Below are positions 7,276 to 16,318 of a stretch of DNA of 37,952 nt, piece by piece (positions within the stretch are counted from its first letter, which is position 1; every line of letters starts with the position of its first letter). The notes under the pieces are model-generated. The model saw only the letters and a list, made by a program, of their open reading frames with translations. It did not search any database and had not been told where the DNA came from. The DNA comes from Candidatus Omnitrophota bacterium. GTDB lineage: Bacteria > Hinthialibacterota > Hinthialibacteria > OLB16. The stretch covers positions 1 through 37,952 of the forward strand of contig JACKFH010000037.1 of assembly GCA_020632575.1 (NCBI GenBank). Direction: 5' to 3'. The translations under genes and the position numbers were made by a program.

Positions 7276-8952
7276 TCAGTTCCAAATCGATTTCAACTCT
7301 CCCACCTCGGTTTCAAAGTGAGCGCTTCCACCCCGAGTGAACAGACTCAGGCGATAATCCTTGTCTTGTGGAATGTGGTGGACCGGCATATAGACCCGGC
7401 CCCCGTTGGCGTAAATCTCGACCGAGGTCCGGTCAATCAGGATTCGCAGTTCAATCTTGCCATCGATCTCATCAAGAGGGGCCTCCTGATCCTTGAATCG
7501 GAGCTTCTTTTGGACTGTGTCATAGACCAACTCCGCCGACCCGATTCCCAGCCCAATCTGTTTGGCGGTATCGATTTCGGCGACAAGGTCGATATCCAAG
7601 AGGGGCTCTTCGAAACTCTCCAGGTCCGTGCTCGAGTCGTTCAACATCACTCCATTGTGTTTGGTCGCTCCTCGGATCTTGGAGATTTCCTCAACCGGTT
7701 GAACGAAAACCCTTGGACCCTCTTCGGTCGAATGAAGCGTGAGAACTGTCGGGAAATTCATCATCTGGTTGAAGGGCATGCCCGGGATGTCGCCGCGCCC
7801 CCAGCCAATCTGAATCCTCCGGCCATCCTCCTCCGGAATGTTGTTAAAGGTCTGAGAAGCGTAGAAACAATTCCCGTAGCTGAATTTGATCGCCTCGGTT
7901 TCCGGATGAAACTCCCGGCCATCGAAGTCGCCCACCATGTAGTCGCCGCTGCCGCCATAGAGCACCCATTTCTTATTGGACTCGTCCCCATCAACTGGCA
8001 GCTCGAACAATTCGGGGCACTCATGGAAGGATTTCAATTCGCTGGTTTTTTCCCAGGTCTTTAAGTCTACGGAATTGAAGAATCCGAGCACATTCTCATC
8101 CAAGTAGAGGACAATGACCCACTTGCCGATCGGGTCATGCCAAAAAATTTTCGGATCCCGGTTGCTTCCGGAGAGGTGTCCTTGGACCGGGTTCTTCTCG
8201 TATTTGGTCCAGGTCCGTCCGCGGTCATTGCTGTAAGCGATGGACTGGGTGAAGGGTTGCCCCTCGGACCAAGGGCCATTTCCACCCGCCGAGGTGTAAG
8301 CGGCGATGAGGACTTTTTCATCCCCCTCCTGAAGTCCGGTGGAATTGTTTTCATCGACCGCCGCGGATCCCGAAAAGATCGTGCCCAACCTGTCCGGGTG
8401 GATCGCATCGCCAAGCTCCTTCCAGTGGATCAGGTCTTTGCTGACCGCATGACCCCAGGTCATATTCCCCCACTTCCAACCGAATGGGTTGTGTTGATAG
8501 AAGAGGTGGTACTCGCCATCGTAATAAACCATTCCGTTGGGATCGTTGTTCCATCCCCGTTTGGAGGTGAAATGGAACTGTGGTCGTAAGCCCTCCTTGT
8601 ATGCCTCTTCTTCACCCGGAAACGAATCCCCCTGATGAATGGCTTGTAAGATCGGGGTTTCGGATTCCTCCACTCCCTCGACCCGGAGAAGGCCGGTCTT
8701 CCCTGAAAATTCTCCGACCTCCAGGTAGACCCAAAAATCGGGCTCATCCGGAGACAACTCAATGTCGAACTCTCGGACCTTCTCACCATCGATGGTCAAG
8801 GAGACCCATTTCTTGGGCGCTCCATTCTTGACCGGAAAATTCAGGTACTTCGAATTCAGTTGGAATTCTTGTTGAACGGCATCGGCGTAAAGGTGCGGAG
8901 CGGGGAACACAACCGCTCCCGCCAGAATGATTTTCACCAACCACTTTGCCAT
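7276..8952 (-). CDS. Secreted GH32 fructan hydrolase (levanase/beta-fructosidase)
   Basis: Exported family 32 glycoside hydrolase cleaving beta-fructosyl bonds (levan, inulin or sucrose). Numbered from the ATG at 8952, the triad is D137 (nucleophile, GWNNDPNGM), D266 (transition-state stabiliser, SNRDPKIF) and E311 (acid/base, HECPELF). A signal peptide (MAKWLVKIILAGAVVFPAPHLYADA) precedes a ~100-residue N-terminal beta domain, then the five-bladed propeller and the C-terminal beta-sandwich (LRILIDRTSVEIYANGG). A GTG one codon upstream (8955) is an alternative start. The ATG overlaps the stop of the upstream membrane-protein gene (TGATG), so the two are coupled. No fructose transporter or kinase is nearby. 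Confidence 0.93.
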   Translation of the reverse strand: MAKWLVKIILAGAVVFPAPHLYADAVQQEFQLNSKYLNFPVKNGAPKKWVSLTIDGEKVREFDIELSPDEPDFWVYLEVGEFSGKTGLLRVEGVEESETPILQAIHQGDSFPGEEEAYKEGLRPQFHFTSKRGWNNDPNGMVYYDGEYHLFYQHNPFGWKWGNMTWGHAVSKDLIHWKELGDAIHPDRLGTIFSGSAAVDENNSTGLQEGDEKVLIAAYTSAGGNGPWSEGQPFTQSIAYSNDRGRTWTKYEKNPVQGHLSGSNRDPKIFWHDPIGKWVIVLYLDENVLGFFNSVDLKTWEKTSELKSFHECPELFELPVDGDESNKKWVLYGGSGDYMVGDFDGREFHPETEAIKFSYGNCFYASQTFNNIPEEDGRRIQIGWGRGDIPGMPFNQMMNFPTVLTLHSTEEGPRVFVQPVEEISKIRGATKHNGVMLNDSSTDLESFEEPLLDIDLVAEIDTAKQIGLGIGSAELVYDTVQKKLRFKDQEAPLDEIDGKIELRILIDRTSVEIYANGGRVYMPVHHIPQDKDYRLSLFTRGGSAHFETEVGELKSIWN

Positions 8953-9887
8953 CACAAACCTCCCAGCGATCGAAGGACGCCTTCAATGACGCCCTGCACC
9001 ATGAAAATGATTATCAAAAGAATCGCCACCGAAAAATCGATGTTTCCAACCCTCGCGAACGAAAAGAACCTTCTCGCGAAAATCACCCAGGGGGAACAGA
9101 CTAACCCAAGAAGGACCGCGAACCTGTCATAAGGATCCAAACCGGAGAAGCTGGTCAGCATATTGAGGAGCAACAGGATGAAGATGCCGTACAAAAAAGT
9201 CGAACCCAGCCGAAACATGACGACCGGCAGGAGAAGCAGGGGACGATCGATCAGGTCGAGAGACAAGGGTTGCAGGATTTGCGGAAAGGCGGACATGACA
9301 TTGCTCTGACTGAAGGGGAGTAGCGTGGCGAACACCAAGACCCATTTAAACAGGGAGAGGAAGATGAAGACCGAGATGAAGACATAAAGCGGTTTGTAAG
9401 AAAACAACACCTTCCGAATGAGCACCACGAACCTCTTCGCGATATCGTGAAGAATCATCACAAAGACGTTGCCGATGAACGATTCCTGATGCCGGGCCAA
9501 TTGGATGTCGATATAGATCAGAAACAGGAGTCCCGGAATCAGGAGACGTGTGAACAGTTCCAGAAAGCTGAGCGTCACCCCCACCACGACCGTGGCGACC
9601 CCGCCTCCCGATCCGATAGCGGTGGCCGCATACAATAAGCCACGGCAGAAAAGGACGATCACCAGCGCGAAAAGGGGCGTCAGGTCACGGTCCGGCAAGC
9701 GGACGATTTTTCGCGAAACCGTTTCGAATGGGAGGCAAATCTTGCGCGCCGCCGACCAAACGAACTGCGTCAGCGGGTCCATCCCATAGAACCGAAAGGG
9801 CTGCGAAAAGAAATCGTAGAGGAGGACCAACACGAGCGCGTCGCCCAAAAAGCGCGCCAGGATGGCCACCAAATCGGAGTTGCTCAT
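8952..9887 (-). CDS. YggT-family integral membrane protein (two YggT-like halves)
   Basis: Very hydrophobic 311-residue inner-membrane protein with about eight predicted segments. It looks like two YggT units in tandem. Residues ~20-90 (PLTQFVWSAARKICLPFETVSR then LFALVIVLFCRGLLY) and ~235-305 (DPYDRFAVLLGLVCSPWVIFARRF then VAILLIIIFMVQGVIEGVL) share the YggT layout of a helix, a P-containing amphipathic stretch and a helix. YggT proteins are poorly understood and are linked to osmotic tolerance and to cell-division or photosystem gene neighbourhoods. The gene lies 34 bp after the thioredoxin-fold gene and overlaps GH32 at its stop, giving a three-gene set. Function beyond membrane location is not predictable. 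Confidence 0.72.
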   Translation of the reverse strand: MSNSDLVAILARFLGDALVLVLLYDFFSQPFRFYGMDPLTQFVWSAARKICLPFETVSRKIVRLPDRDLTPLFALVIVLFCRGLLYAATAIGSGGGVATVVVGVTLSFLELFTRLLIPGLLFLIYIDIQLARHQESFIGNVFVMILHDIAKRFVVLIRKVLFSYKPLYVFISVFIFLSLFKWVLVFATLLPFSQSNVMSAFPQILQPLSLDLIDRPLLLLPVVMFRLGSTFLYGIFILLLLNMLTSFSGLDPYDRFAVLLGLVCSPWVIFARRFFSFARVGNIDFSVAILLIIIFMVQGVIEGVLRSLGGL

Positions 9888-9921
9888 GATGTCGGAACTT
9901 CAATCATCCTTCGACGATCCC

Positions 9922-11244
9922 TCACAAGGCTTCCCGGATCCGATTCTTGATCTGTTTCGAAACCTGGTTTCCCCAGCCGTATCGGACATCGTAGATGGTC
10001 TTGTTCTTATCGATGATCACCGTCGAGGGGAACATGCCAAGCGGGATACCATACATTTCCAGGACGGCGGGGTTCGTGTTGTACAGCGAGGTGAGATTCA
10101 CGCCCATGGTCTTGAGGGCGTTCGCGGCCTCATCCGGACTTGGATCGACATCGATGGGAAGAATGACCAGACCCTTGTCCCCAAACTCCTTCTGATAATC
10201 CACCAACTCCTGCATCGCGACCAATGACCACCATTTTGTCTTGGTCCAGAACACAAGGAGGACCGGTTGAGCCGGGATGGCGCTCAGTGTGTACTGCTTT
10301 CCCGTAAAGTCCGGGAGCGTCCAATCCGGGGCCGGTTTCCCCACCACTGATTTACGTTTGGACCAAAACTGCTGGAGGATGGGAACAGTATTTGCAAGCA
10401 CCTGGGCTTGTGTTTGTCCGAGTCGATAGAAACGGGAAGTCTGATTGTTGGCGAGCCAGTTGTTCCAAAGACTGAAAACCGGGGCGAGTTCGAGCGTCGC
10501 GGAGGCGAGGTTGTCGTTGGCCTTCGAAAGTTCTTGGTCATGCTGCGCCAGCACATTGAAGAAATCCTTGGCCTCCTCCTTCCGTGAGGAAATCCACGCC
10601 TCGTCGCGATTGATCACTTTGGTGAGTCGGACTTGTTGATTGATCTGGATCTGGCCTTGCTGGGTGTTTTGAGTGGTTTGCACACGGATTTCACTGGGCC
10701 AATTCGTGGCCTTGTCGAAAAAGACATCGCCCGATGTTTGCGTGCCGACCAATTGGTCCAGGTTGTTGACCCCATACTGGGCGAAGCGGCATTGGACGTG
10801 TTGATCGGTTTGGCCGGTGACTTGGTAGGAGTTGTACCACCGAGTGACCGCCGGAGGGGTCTTCCAGTTCCCTTCAAAGGATGTGATTGGGGAGATGTCG
10901 GGAAGATAGGTGTTGACCTGATCGTGGATCTGGTAGGTCGCCTCTCTCTCTCCGACAAATTGTTTGGCGCCGGATTTGGTCAGGCCGAAAGGGATCGCCC
11001 CGGAGATCATTTCTTGGGGCGTTCCAATATTGGTGTAGTTCGCCCAGACCGCGTCGAATCGTCCCGACTCGCGTTCATCGAAAACCCAAAGTTCATACCG
11101 CCAAATGGTGGGGAACTGGCCGGGGACTGTGGTGGTCGCCTCGTAAATTACCTGCATGCCCGCCTTGATCGGGTACTCCAAAGCGTGGCTCGCGGTGGCG
11201 CTCATCAAACAGAAGGCGAATAAGAAAACTTTCCGAATACTCAT
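9922..11244 (-). CDS. Exported protein with C-terminal TlpA-like domain lacking cysteines
   Basis: A 440-residue protein with a signal peptide (MSIRKVFLFAFCLMSATASHA). Residues ~22-290 form an unrecognised beta-rich region followed by helices. Residues ~298-440 are a TlpA/ResA-like thioredoxin fold: GKPAPDWTLPDFTGKQYTL, VLLVFW, LVILPIDVD and the cis-proline loop MFPSTVIIDK. Where TlpA has FWxxWCxxC, this protein has FWTKTKWWS (residues 332-340), so both redox cysteines are replaced (Lys and Ser) and it cannot do disulfide exchange. A ligand-binding or structural role is more likely. I chose the ATG at 11244 over one 19 codons upstream because it starts the signal peptide. First gene of the set with YggT-like and GH32. 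Confidence 0.75.
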   Translation of the reverse strand: MSIRKVFLFAFCLMSATASHALEYPIKAGMQVIYEATTTVPGQFPTIWRYELWVFDERESGRFDAVWANYTNIGTPQEMISGAIPFGLTKSGAKQFVGEREATYQIHDQVNTYLPDISPITSFEGNWKTPPAVTRWYNSYQVTGQTDQHVQCRFAQYGVNNLDQLVGTQTSGDVFFDKATNWPSEIRVQTTQNTQQGQIQINQQVRLTKVINRDEAWISSRKEEAKDFFNVLAQHDQELSKANDNLASATLELAPVFSLWNNWLANNQTSRFYRLGQTQAQVLANTVPILQQFWSKRKSVVGKPAPDWTLPDFTGKQYTLSAIPAQPVLLVFWTKTKWWSLVAMQELVDYQKEFGDKGLVILPIDVDPSPDEAANALKTMGVNLTSLYNTNPAVLEMYGIPLGMFPSTVIIDKNKTIYDVRYGWGNQVSKQIKNRIREAL

Positions 11245-11372
11245 GAAGATCCATCCCTTGGTCCAAAAAATGAGAAAGACCCCAATAAGGGTCTTCTCCA
11301 AGTAATTTAAAAGGAAGTCGGATTCCTGGAAACCCAGATCGATTCACCCACGATTTCCGGGGGTTTGAACAG

Positions 11373-12527
11373 TTACCTCAGGATTTCCTGGTAGCAGTCG
11401 ATCAGCGCGTCGATCATTCGTTCGGTTGAGTATCGACTGGCCGTCTCTTTGCGTACGGAATCCTGGCTCGGAACAGTGGTTGTCCGCCGAATGAAGGTTT
11501 CGAAAAGGCCTCCGATGCCCTCTGAATTCTCCCAATCGAACAGGATCCCGTGATCCTCATCCCGAACCATTTCCGGAAGCGACCCCACCGAGGCGACAAA
11601 AACCGGCTTGCCCAGGGCGAAACCCTCGACCACGACCCGCCCCATGCCCTCGTTCTTCGAGGGAACCAGAAGTCCATCGGCCGCGGCCAGCCAGGGATGA
11701 GGGTTGTCCACCCAACCGACAAGGTGGACTTGTTTCTTTAAACCAAAGGCCTCGATAGTTGCTTGAATGTTTTCCCTCTGACTCCCCTCTCCCAGGATGA
11801 CCCAATGAAGACTGGCATTCTTTTCAAACGCTGGTCGAATGTGAGGAAGGAAATCCACAAAACCCTTCACAGGCTCCAGCCGCCCGATACTCACGAAAAC
11901 GCGCGAGTCGGCTGGAATCCGGAGCGCCTCTGCTAGGTCCACGGGTGGACTCGAGAGACGGCGGATCTCATCCAACTCGATCCCGCTATGCACCACGCGC
12001 CATTGAGAGGGCTGGCCAATCGATCTCGCGAGATGATCCTCCACCTCCTTTTGAGTCAACCCGATGAGGAGGTCGCAGTGACGAGCCGCGCGACGTTCGA
12101 TCTCGATGAACAGCCGGGTCTTCCAGGGCGGGAAGTATCCATAGAAGACATGCCCATGCGGGGTGTGGACCACAGGCAGCCCCTTGAATCGTTTCGCGGC
12201 CCAACGGCCCAGGATGCCCGCTTTGGATTGGTGAGTGTGGAGGAGGTTTGGCGATATTTTTCGGAGAAGAATTCGGATCTCCCGGAAGGCCCGAAAGTCC
12301 CTCACGGGTGAGATTTCACGACAGAGATTTGGAATCGGGTGAAAGACGACGCCTTGGTCGACCGCTTCCGCGATCCGGGTATCTTCAGGCGAATCGCTCG
12401 GACCATGCAGGATGCTGACTGAAAACCCTTGCTTCCTGAGACCGATCGCCGACAGCAGAACATTGTTCGCCGCTCCGCCCTTTCCCAAGTGGGTGACAAG
12501 ATGGACCAGGTGCGGAGGGGCGCCCAC
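11373..12527 (-). CDS. Family 4 glycosyltransferase
   Basis: GT-B glycosyltransferase of 384 residues. The N-terminal acceptor domain has the glycine loop HLGKGGAANNVLLSAIGL, and THQSKAGILGRWAAK (near 98-112) followed by HTPHGHVFYGY, a combination seen in WcaL/EpsD-like capsule and exopolysaccharide enzymes. The donor domain has SIGRLEPVKGF (213-223), VILGEGSQ, and the E-x7-E pair E293/E301 in EGMGRVVVEGFALGKPVFVA. It is the last gene of a tightly spaced run, 15 bp after the M15 peptidase gene. Polysaccharide or glycolipid assembly at the cytoplasmic face is likely; the sugar and acceptor are not known. Confidence 0.88.
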   Translation of the reverse strand: MGAPPHLVHLVTHLGKGGAANNVLLSAIGLRKQGFSVSILHGPSDSPEDTRIAEAVDQGVVFHPIPNLCREISPVRDFRAFREIRILLRKISPNLLHTHQSKAGILGRWAAKRFKGLPVVHTPHGHVFYGYFPPWKTRLFIEIERRAARHCDLLIGLTQKEVEDHLARSIGQPSQWRVVHSGIELDEIRRLSSPPVDLAEALRIPADSRVFVSIGRLEPVKGFVDFLPHIRPAFEKNASLHWVILGEGSQRENIQATIEAFGLKKQVHLVGWVDNPHPWLAAADGLLVPSKNEGMGRVVVEGFALGKPVFVASVGSLPEMVRDEDHGILFDWENSEGIGGLFETFIRRTTTVPSQDSVRKETASRYSTERMIDALIDCYQEILR

Positions 12528-12542
12528 TTCGGAATCCCCCGA

Positions 12543-13856
12543 CTACTGAGTCGCCAAGTCGATAGGCGCTTCCTCTGGGCACGGGTGCTTTTCCCAATGC
12601 GACCAAAGGGTGCGGCGTTTGTTGTTGGAATCGATATCCCAACGGCTGAGATCGGGTCCACCTTCCCAGCCTCGGATATCGACATGCAGGTTCGGGGTTT
12701 GGACCGGACCATTCGGTATGTCATGCTCGGGATAGATGCCGCAGGCGCCCTTCAGGTCGGGCATCCTCTCCACCGCCTGACAATCCACAGCGTCCACAAC
12801 ATTGTCCCGGATCCAGGCGGCGTCCTCCATATCGATCTTCCCATCGCCATTCATGTCGTCCATTTTCCCGTCGCCATCGATATCGACATAGAAGTCGGCG
12901 GCGCAGCCATAGATGTGCCGACTGTAGTTGCTGGTGTAGGCTCCCCCTTGTCCCGGTTGCTCGATCTTCCAATGGTTGTAGGCCGGGCTGCGAAAACCGG
13001 CGAGGATGGAGAGAGTGGGGGCCTCGAATCCTTGTTCGCGGATTCCCTCCAGGATCTGTTCGAGTTTTAAAACCAGTTTCGGGTCAAGCGCGATGTATTG
13101 GGGCAACTGATTCCTTCTCGGCGCATCGGGAGTGGTGTAATCGAAGTGCAGATCGAAGTCCCCTAGTTCGAAATTGGGGGAAATTCGCCAGTTTTGATTC
13201 TCCTCATCGACACGATAGAGGTGGGTGGGAGGACGATAATAATCGCGATAGGGGGCCAAGATGCTCTTCGAACCCACCACGGGAAATTTTCCGATATCCT
13301 CCAGAGCCTGTTGAGGAACTTGATCGATGGGCGTTGGGAACAAGAACTTGATAGCGGTTTCCCCACTTAGGGTGAAAGGATGATTGTCCAAACCTCCACG
13401 ATCGAGAACTCCGCGAAATCTCAAGATGACCGGCCCTCCGGTGGCGTCCGGAATGAACTCGTAGCGACCCTCTCCGAAGCTCTTTAGTTCCCCTCCCGAA
13501 TCGGATTGCCAAGCCACTTGGATTTCATCTTCCAGGTTGGGGTGAGTGGAGACATACGAATGAACAAAATCGTCCGTCTCGGAGGGAAGCGCGATTTCCG
13601 GGCGGAGGGTGAATCGAGCGGGTTCTCCGGCGGGAGCGAGGATAGCCTCCCCCTCGAGCAAACTCGCGGATTGCATGACCAGTCGAATTGAGGATTCGAG
13701 GTGGACCGGATTCTGACGCAGGTCGACTACCTGGGGTGGAGGCGCCAGCCCGGGATTGTTGGCGGAAAAACTCTGATAACCACGGAACAAGAGGAAGCCC
13801 CCAGCACCCAGGCCGATAATCAAAAAGACGTTCAGTGTGATCCAAAAGAATTTCAT
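12543..13856 (-). CDS. Membrane-anchored M15-type zinc peptidase with calcium-loop insert
   Basis: A 437-residue protein with one N-terminal membrane helix (residues 5-27), a ~200-residue beta-rich region of unknown role, and a C-terminal peptidase M15 (D-Ala-D-Ala carboxypeptidase-like) domain. Zinc ligands are visible: H314 and D321 in SRHIYGCAADFYVD, and H391 in NLHVDIRG; SILAGFRSPAYN is the usual substrate-side loop. Directly after the second ligand lies an Asp-rich double loop (IDGDGKMDDMNGDGKIDMED, 326-345) resembling EF-hand/dockerin calcium sites, which ordinary M15 enzymes lack. Expected to act on peptidoglycan stem peptides in the periplasm. It starts 1 nt after the stop of the PIG-L gene, so they are coupled. 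Confidence 0.8.
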   Translation of the reverse strand: MKFFWITLNVFLIIGLGAGGFLLFRGYQSFSANNPGLAPPPQVVDLRQNPVHLESSIRLVMQSASLLEGEAILAPAGEPARFTLRPEIALPSETDDFVHSYVSTHPNLEDEIQVAWQSDSGGELKSFGEGRYEFIPDATGGPVILRFRGVLDRGGLDNHPFTLSGETAIKFLFPTPIDQVPQQALEDIGKFPVVGSKSILAPYRDYYRPPTHLYRVDEENQNWRISPNFELGDFDLHFDYTTPDAPRRNQLPQYIALDPKLVLKLEQILEGIREQGFEAPTLSILAGFRSPAYNHWKIEQPGQGGAYTSNYSRHIYGCAADFYVDIDGDGKMDDMNGDGKIDMEDAAWIRDNVVDAVDCQAVERMPDLKGACGIYPEHDIPNGPVQTPNLHVDIRGWEGGPDLSRWDIDSNNKRRTLWSHWEKHPCPEEAPIDLATQ

Positions 13857-13857
13857 C

Positions 13858-14592
13858 TTAAAGCACCCATCGAAGTATCATATAACCTTCCGCCGCGTGA
13901 GTCGAAATCTCCTTGCCTCGTGTTAGCGCGAGGTGGCGGACGTTTTCTGGGCTGGAATGGTGAATGGCCGGCTTCATTTGGGATTGATGCATCTCCAAAG
14001 CGGTGATCTTGTCCTCCAGGAAATCGGAAATATCGACATAGAAATTGGGATGAAACTTCTCGCGCTCAAGAGACCAGAAGAGCGCGGTATTGTCATAAGT
14101 CAAAACGATCGGTTGAAAATGCTTCCATTCCGGCACCCCCGGTCGGCACGCGGTCAGTCCCGCGCGAAAGACCGCCTCGTGATCTTGATTGTAAGAGATC
14201 GCCGGGATCGCCACGATGGTAGGTTTGATGGTGTCCATCGCCAAACGACCCGTCTTCTCGAACTGTTCGATCAACTCGCGTCGAGGAATGGTGTCGATCC
14301 GCTCATGGAGTTCAGTGGATTGGTACAGGATTTCATAGTCGTCCACTTTGAGCGACGCCATGGCATTGGCAAGCTCGGATGACCGTGTGTTCCCCAGGAC
14401 CATCCCATCCTTGCCGTCGTAATGGTGCAGATCGCCCACACTCACGACCACCACGTAAACCTCGCCGCCAAGGGATTTGATTCGCGCCATCGTTCCAGCG
14501 CAACCGAATGCCTCGTCATCCGCGTGCGGAGCCAACACCAACATTCTCTGGTTAGCCAGGAACTCGTCGCTGGCTTGTGTGTAAGGTTTCAT
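13858..14592 (-). CDS. PIG-L/LmbE-type zinc deacetylase
   Basis: A 244-residue member of the PIG-L family, zinc enzymes that remove acyl groups from amides on sugars such as N-acetylglucosamine conjugates, or related amide substrates. The N-terminal motif is LVLAPHADDEAFGCAGTM, with H23, D25 and D26 in the place of the usual HPDDE (Ala replaces Pro), and H138 in YNQDHEAVF gives the third ligand. The fold elements VYVVVVSVGD and R70-SSELANAMASL are typical. It is encoded 58 bp after the GH3-family gene and 1 nt before the M15 peptidase gene, inside an apparent operon. Its real substrate may be the amide product of that neighbourhood; this is inference. Confidence 0.88.
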   Translation of the reverse strand: MKPYTQASDEFLANQRMLVLAPHADDEAFGCAGTMARIKSLGGEVYVVVVSVGDLHHYDGKDGMVLGNTRSSELANAMASLKVDDYEILYQSTELHERIDTIPRRELIEQFEKTGRLAMDTIKPTIVAIPAISYNQDHEAVFRAGLTACRPGVPEWKHFQPIVLTYDNTALFWSLEREKFHPNFYVDISDFLEDKITALEMHQSQMKPAIHHSSPENVRHLALTRGKEISTHAAEGYMILRWVL

Positions 14593-14650
14593 GAAAAAAA
14601 CTCTCCCCCCGGATGAGCCCCTCTATTCTGACAAGGATCGAAACCGAACG

Positions 14651-16318
14651 TCAATCCAGTTCGATTGTCCGATCCAATTCAAACTTCTTTTGAAACTCCA
14701 AATCGGGCGTGAGTTTTAGCATCTTGAACTGCCCATCGGGCGCCCCCTCCGCCACACGCTTCTGACGATACCGGAGAAACTCGCCGGGTTTCACCACTTT
14801 CACCGCCGGGTTGGCCAGACGGATCGATTTCCGTTTCGAGGCGTACTCCTCGTTTTGTCTCTTCAGTTCCTCATCGACCGAGCGAAGCCATGTCCTCCAC
14901 CGATCGTCGGGAATGGTCCCCTCCTCTTCCTCCACCAGGAAGATGTAACGTGGCGGCTCCCCCCACTCCGGGGTCGAAACAATGAATTCGTAATCCCCGC
15001 TCTCGACCCCCGAGGAGTTGCCGACCGCGGCGCAGACTTGGGATTCGTAGAGTTTCTCCCCAGTGAGGGAGCTCACCCCTTTCCCCTTTTGGATAAATTC
15101 CACAATCGGCGTCCGCTCGTAAAAACCGGTGACTCCGATCAAGTCATTCATCTCGTAACGATACAGACCCCCAGTGGTGGTGGGGTAGACAAAATACCTT
15201 TTGCCCTCCTCGAGCCGATCCGCCGTGAGAAACTCCGCGTTGGGATTTTCGGATTCGGATTCCTCGACGAACTCATAGAAATTGGTTTCGATCGCCAGGA
15301 CTCCCCCGCAACCCTCGTCGCGTAGTGGAATGGAGCCTCTCACCTCGCTGGCCAAGTACCCCCAATCCCGAATCGGTGTCGACGGATCGAAAAGTCCGGC
15401 AAATTCACGGAGGTACAGCCCGACACTCCCGCCCTTCCAACAGCCGATCAACGCAAGGTTTGGCCAAACATCCCTGGGAAGAAGTTTCCCCTCCTTTCCC
15501 ACGGAATGCTCGAGTCTGATCGATCGCTCGGGATCCGGTTTGAGATGGGATTCCAGCTCTTGCCTGAGTTCGGGGGGCAAGTTGACATCTTGATCGATGC
15601 CGCCCACATAGATGTCTTTGAGAATCCGGGATTTGTACTCGTTCAGCTTTCGAGCGAGCAGGAGGATGGTGCTCGGATTGCAGGTTCCGATCATCGAAAT
15701 GTCCTTGCCGGCGGCAAGACGGAGCAAAGTGTAGTACTTCGACTCGTAATCCTCGAGGGCGAAAACCTCGTAGGGGATGGCGTAGACAGTCTGTGTCACC
15801 GAGGGCATGTTGCGGTAAGCATGACCGGATTCCGCGCCATAGGGGATTCCACTCTGGGTGTATCCCTCCACCTCGGGGGAGACCACCGCGAGAATTTGTC
15901 CATCGAACATTTTGGGATGGTCCTGAGCGGCGTGATACAACCAGAGCCGCATCGCCAACGATTTGTCGCGCCGGGAGCTTTTCGTGATGGGGATGTACTT
16001 CGGCGTCCCGGTTGTCCCACTCGTGGTCGCGAACAAGGAGGGTGGGTCCATGGTCAACTGGTTGATCTCACCCTCGGTCGTTCGGAGAATATACGGTTCC
16101 AGATCCTTGTAACTGTTTTTCGGCACCGCACGCTGGTATTCCTCGATGGTGCGAATCGATCGGAAATTGTGGTCCTTCCCAAATTCCGTCCCGGCGTTCA
16201 ACTCGAGGATCCGTCGCAGAAGTCTTTCCTGCGTGCCGCGAGGATCGCGGCAGTTCTTGTCGAAATGACCAGCCTGACGGTATCCCGTGACGCCTAAGAC
16301 CACCTGGATAAAATTCAT
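14651..16318 (-). CDS. GH3-family acyl-adenylate/amide synthetase
   Basis: A 555-residue bacterial member of the GH3 auxin-responsive family in the ANL superfamily. Plant GH3 enzymes adenylate a carboxylic acid and transfer it to an amino acid. Visible motifs are the ATP loop LFATTSGTTGTPKYIPIT (95-112), the long N-terminal half with WLYHAAQDHPKMF, and YPTTTGGLYRYEMNDLIGVTG in the second half, matching the GH3 YxxxGLYRYRxGD signature. LTGEKLYESQV is the GH3 hinge region. Bacterial GH3 substrates are mostly unknown. The start codon overlaps the stop of the enolase-superfamily gene by 4 bp (ATGA), so the two enzymes are made together and probably act on one pathway. Located in the cytosol. Confidence 0.88.
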   Translation of the reverse strand: MNFIQVVLGVTGYRQAGHFDKNCRDPRGTQERLLRRILELNAGTEFGKDHNFRSIRTIEEYQRAVPKNSYKDLEPYILRTTEGEINQLTMDPPSLFATTSGTTGTPKYIPITKSSRRDKSLAMRLWLYHAAQDHPKMFDGQILAVVSPEVEGYTQSGIPYGAESGHAYRNMPSVTQTVYAIPYEVFALEDYESKYYTLLRLAAGKDISMIGTCNPSTILLLARKLNEYKSRILKDIYVGGIDQDVNLPPELRQELESHLKPDPERSIRLEHSVGKEGKLLPRDVWPNLALIGCWKGGSVGLYLREFAGLFDPSTPIRDWGYLASEVRGSIPLRDEGCGGVLAIETNFYEFVEESESENPNAEFLTADRLEEGKRYFVYPTTTGGLYRYEMNDLIGVTGFYERTPIVEFIQKGKGVSSLTGEKLYESQVCAAVGNSSGVESGDYEFIVSTPEWGEPPRYIFLVEEEEGTIPDDRWRTWLRSVDEELKRQNEEYASKRKSIRLANPAVKVVKPGEFLRYRQKRVAEGAPDGQFKMLKLTPDLEFQKKFELDRTIELD

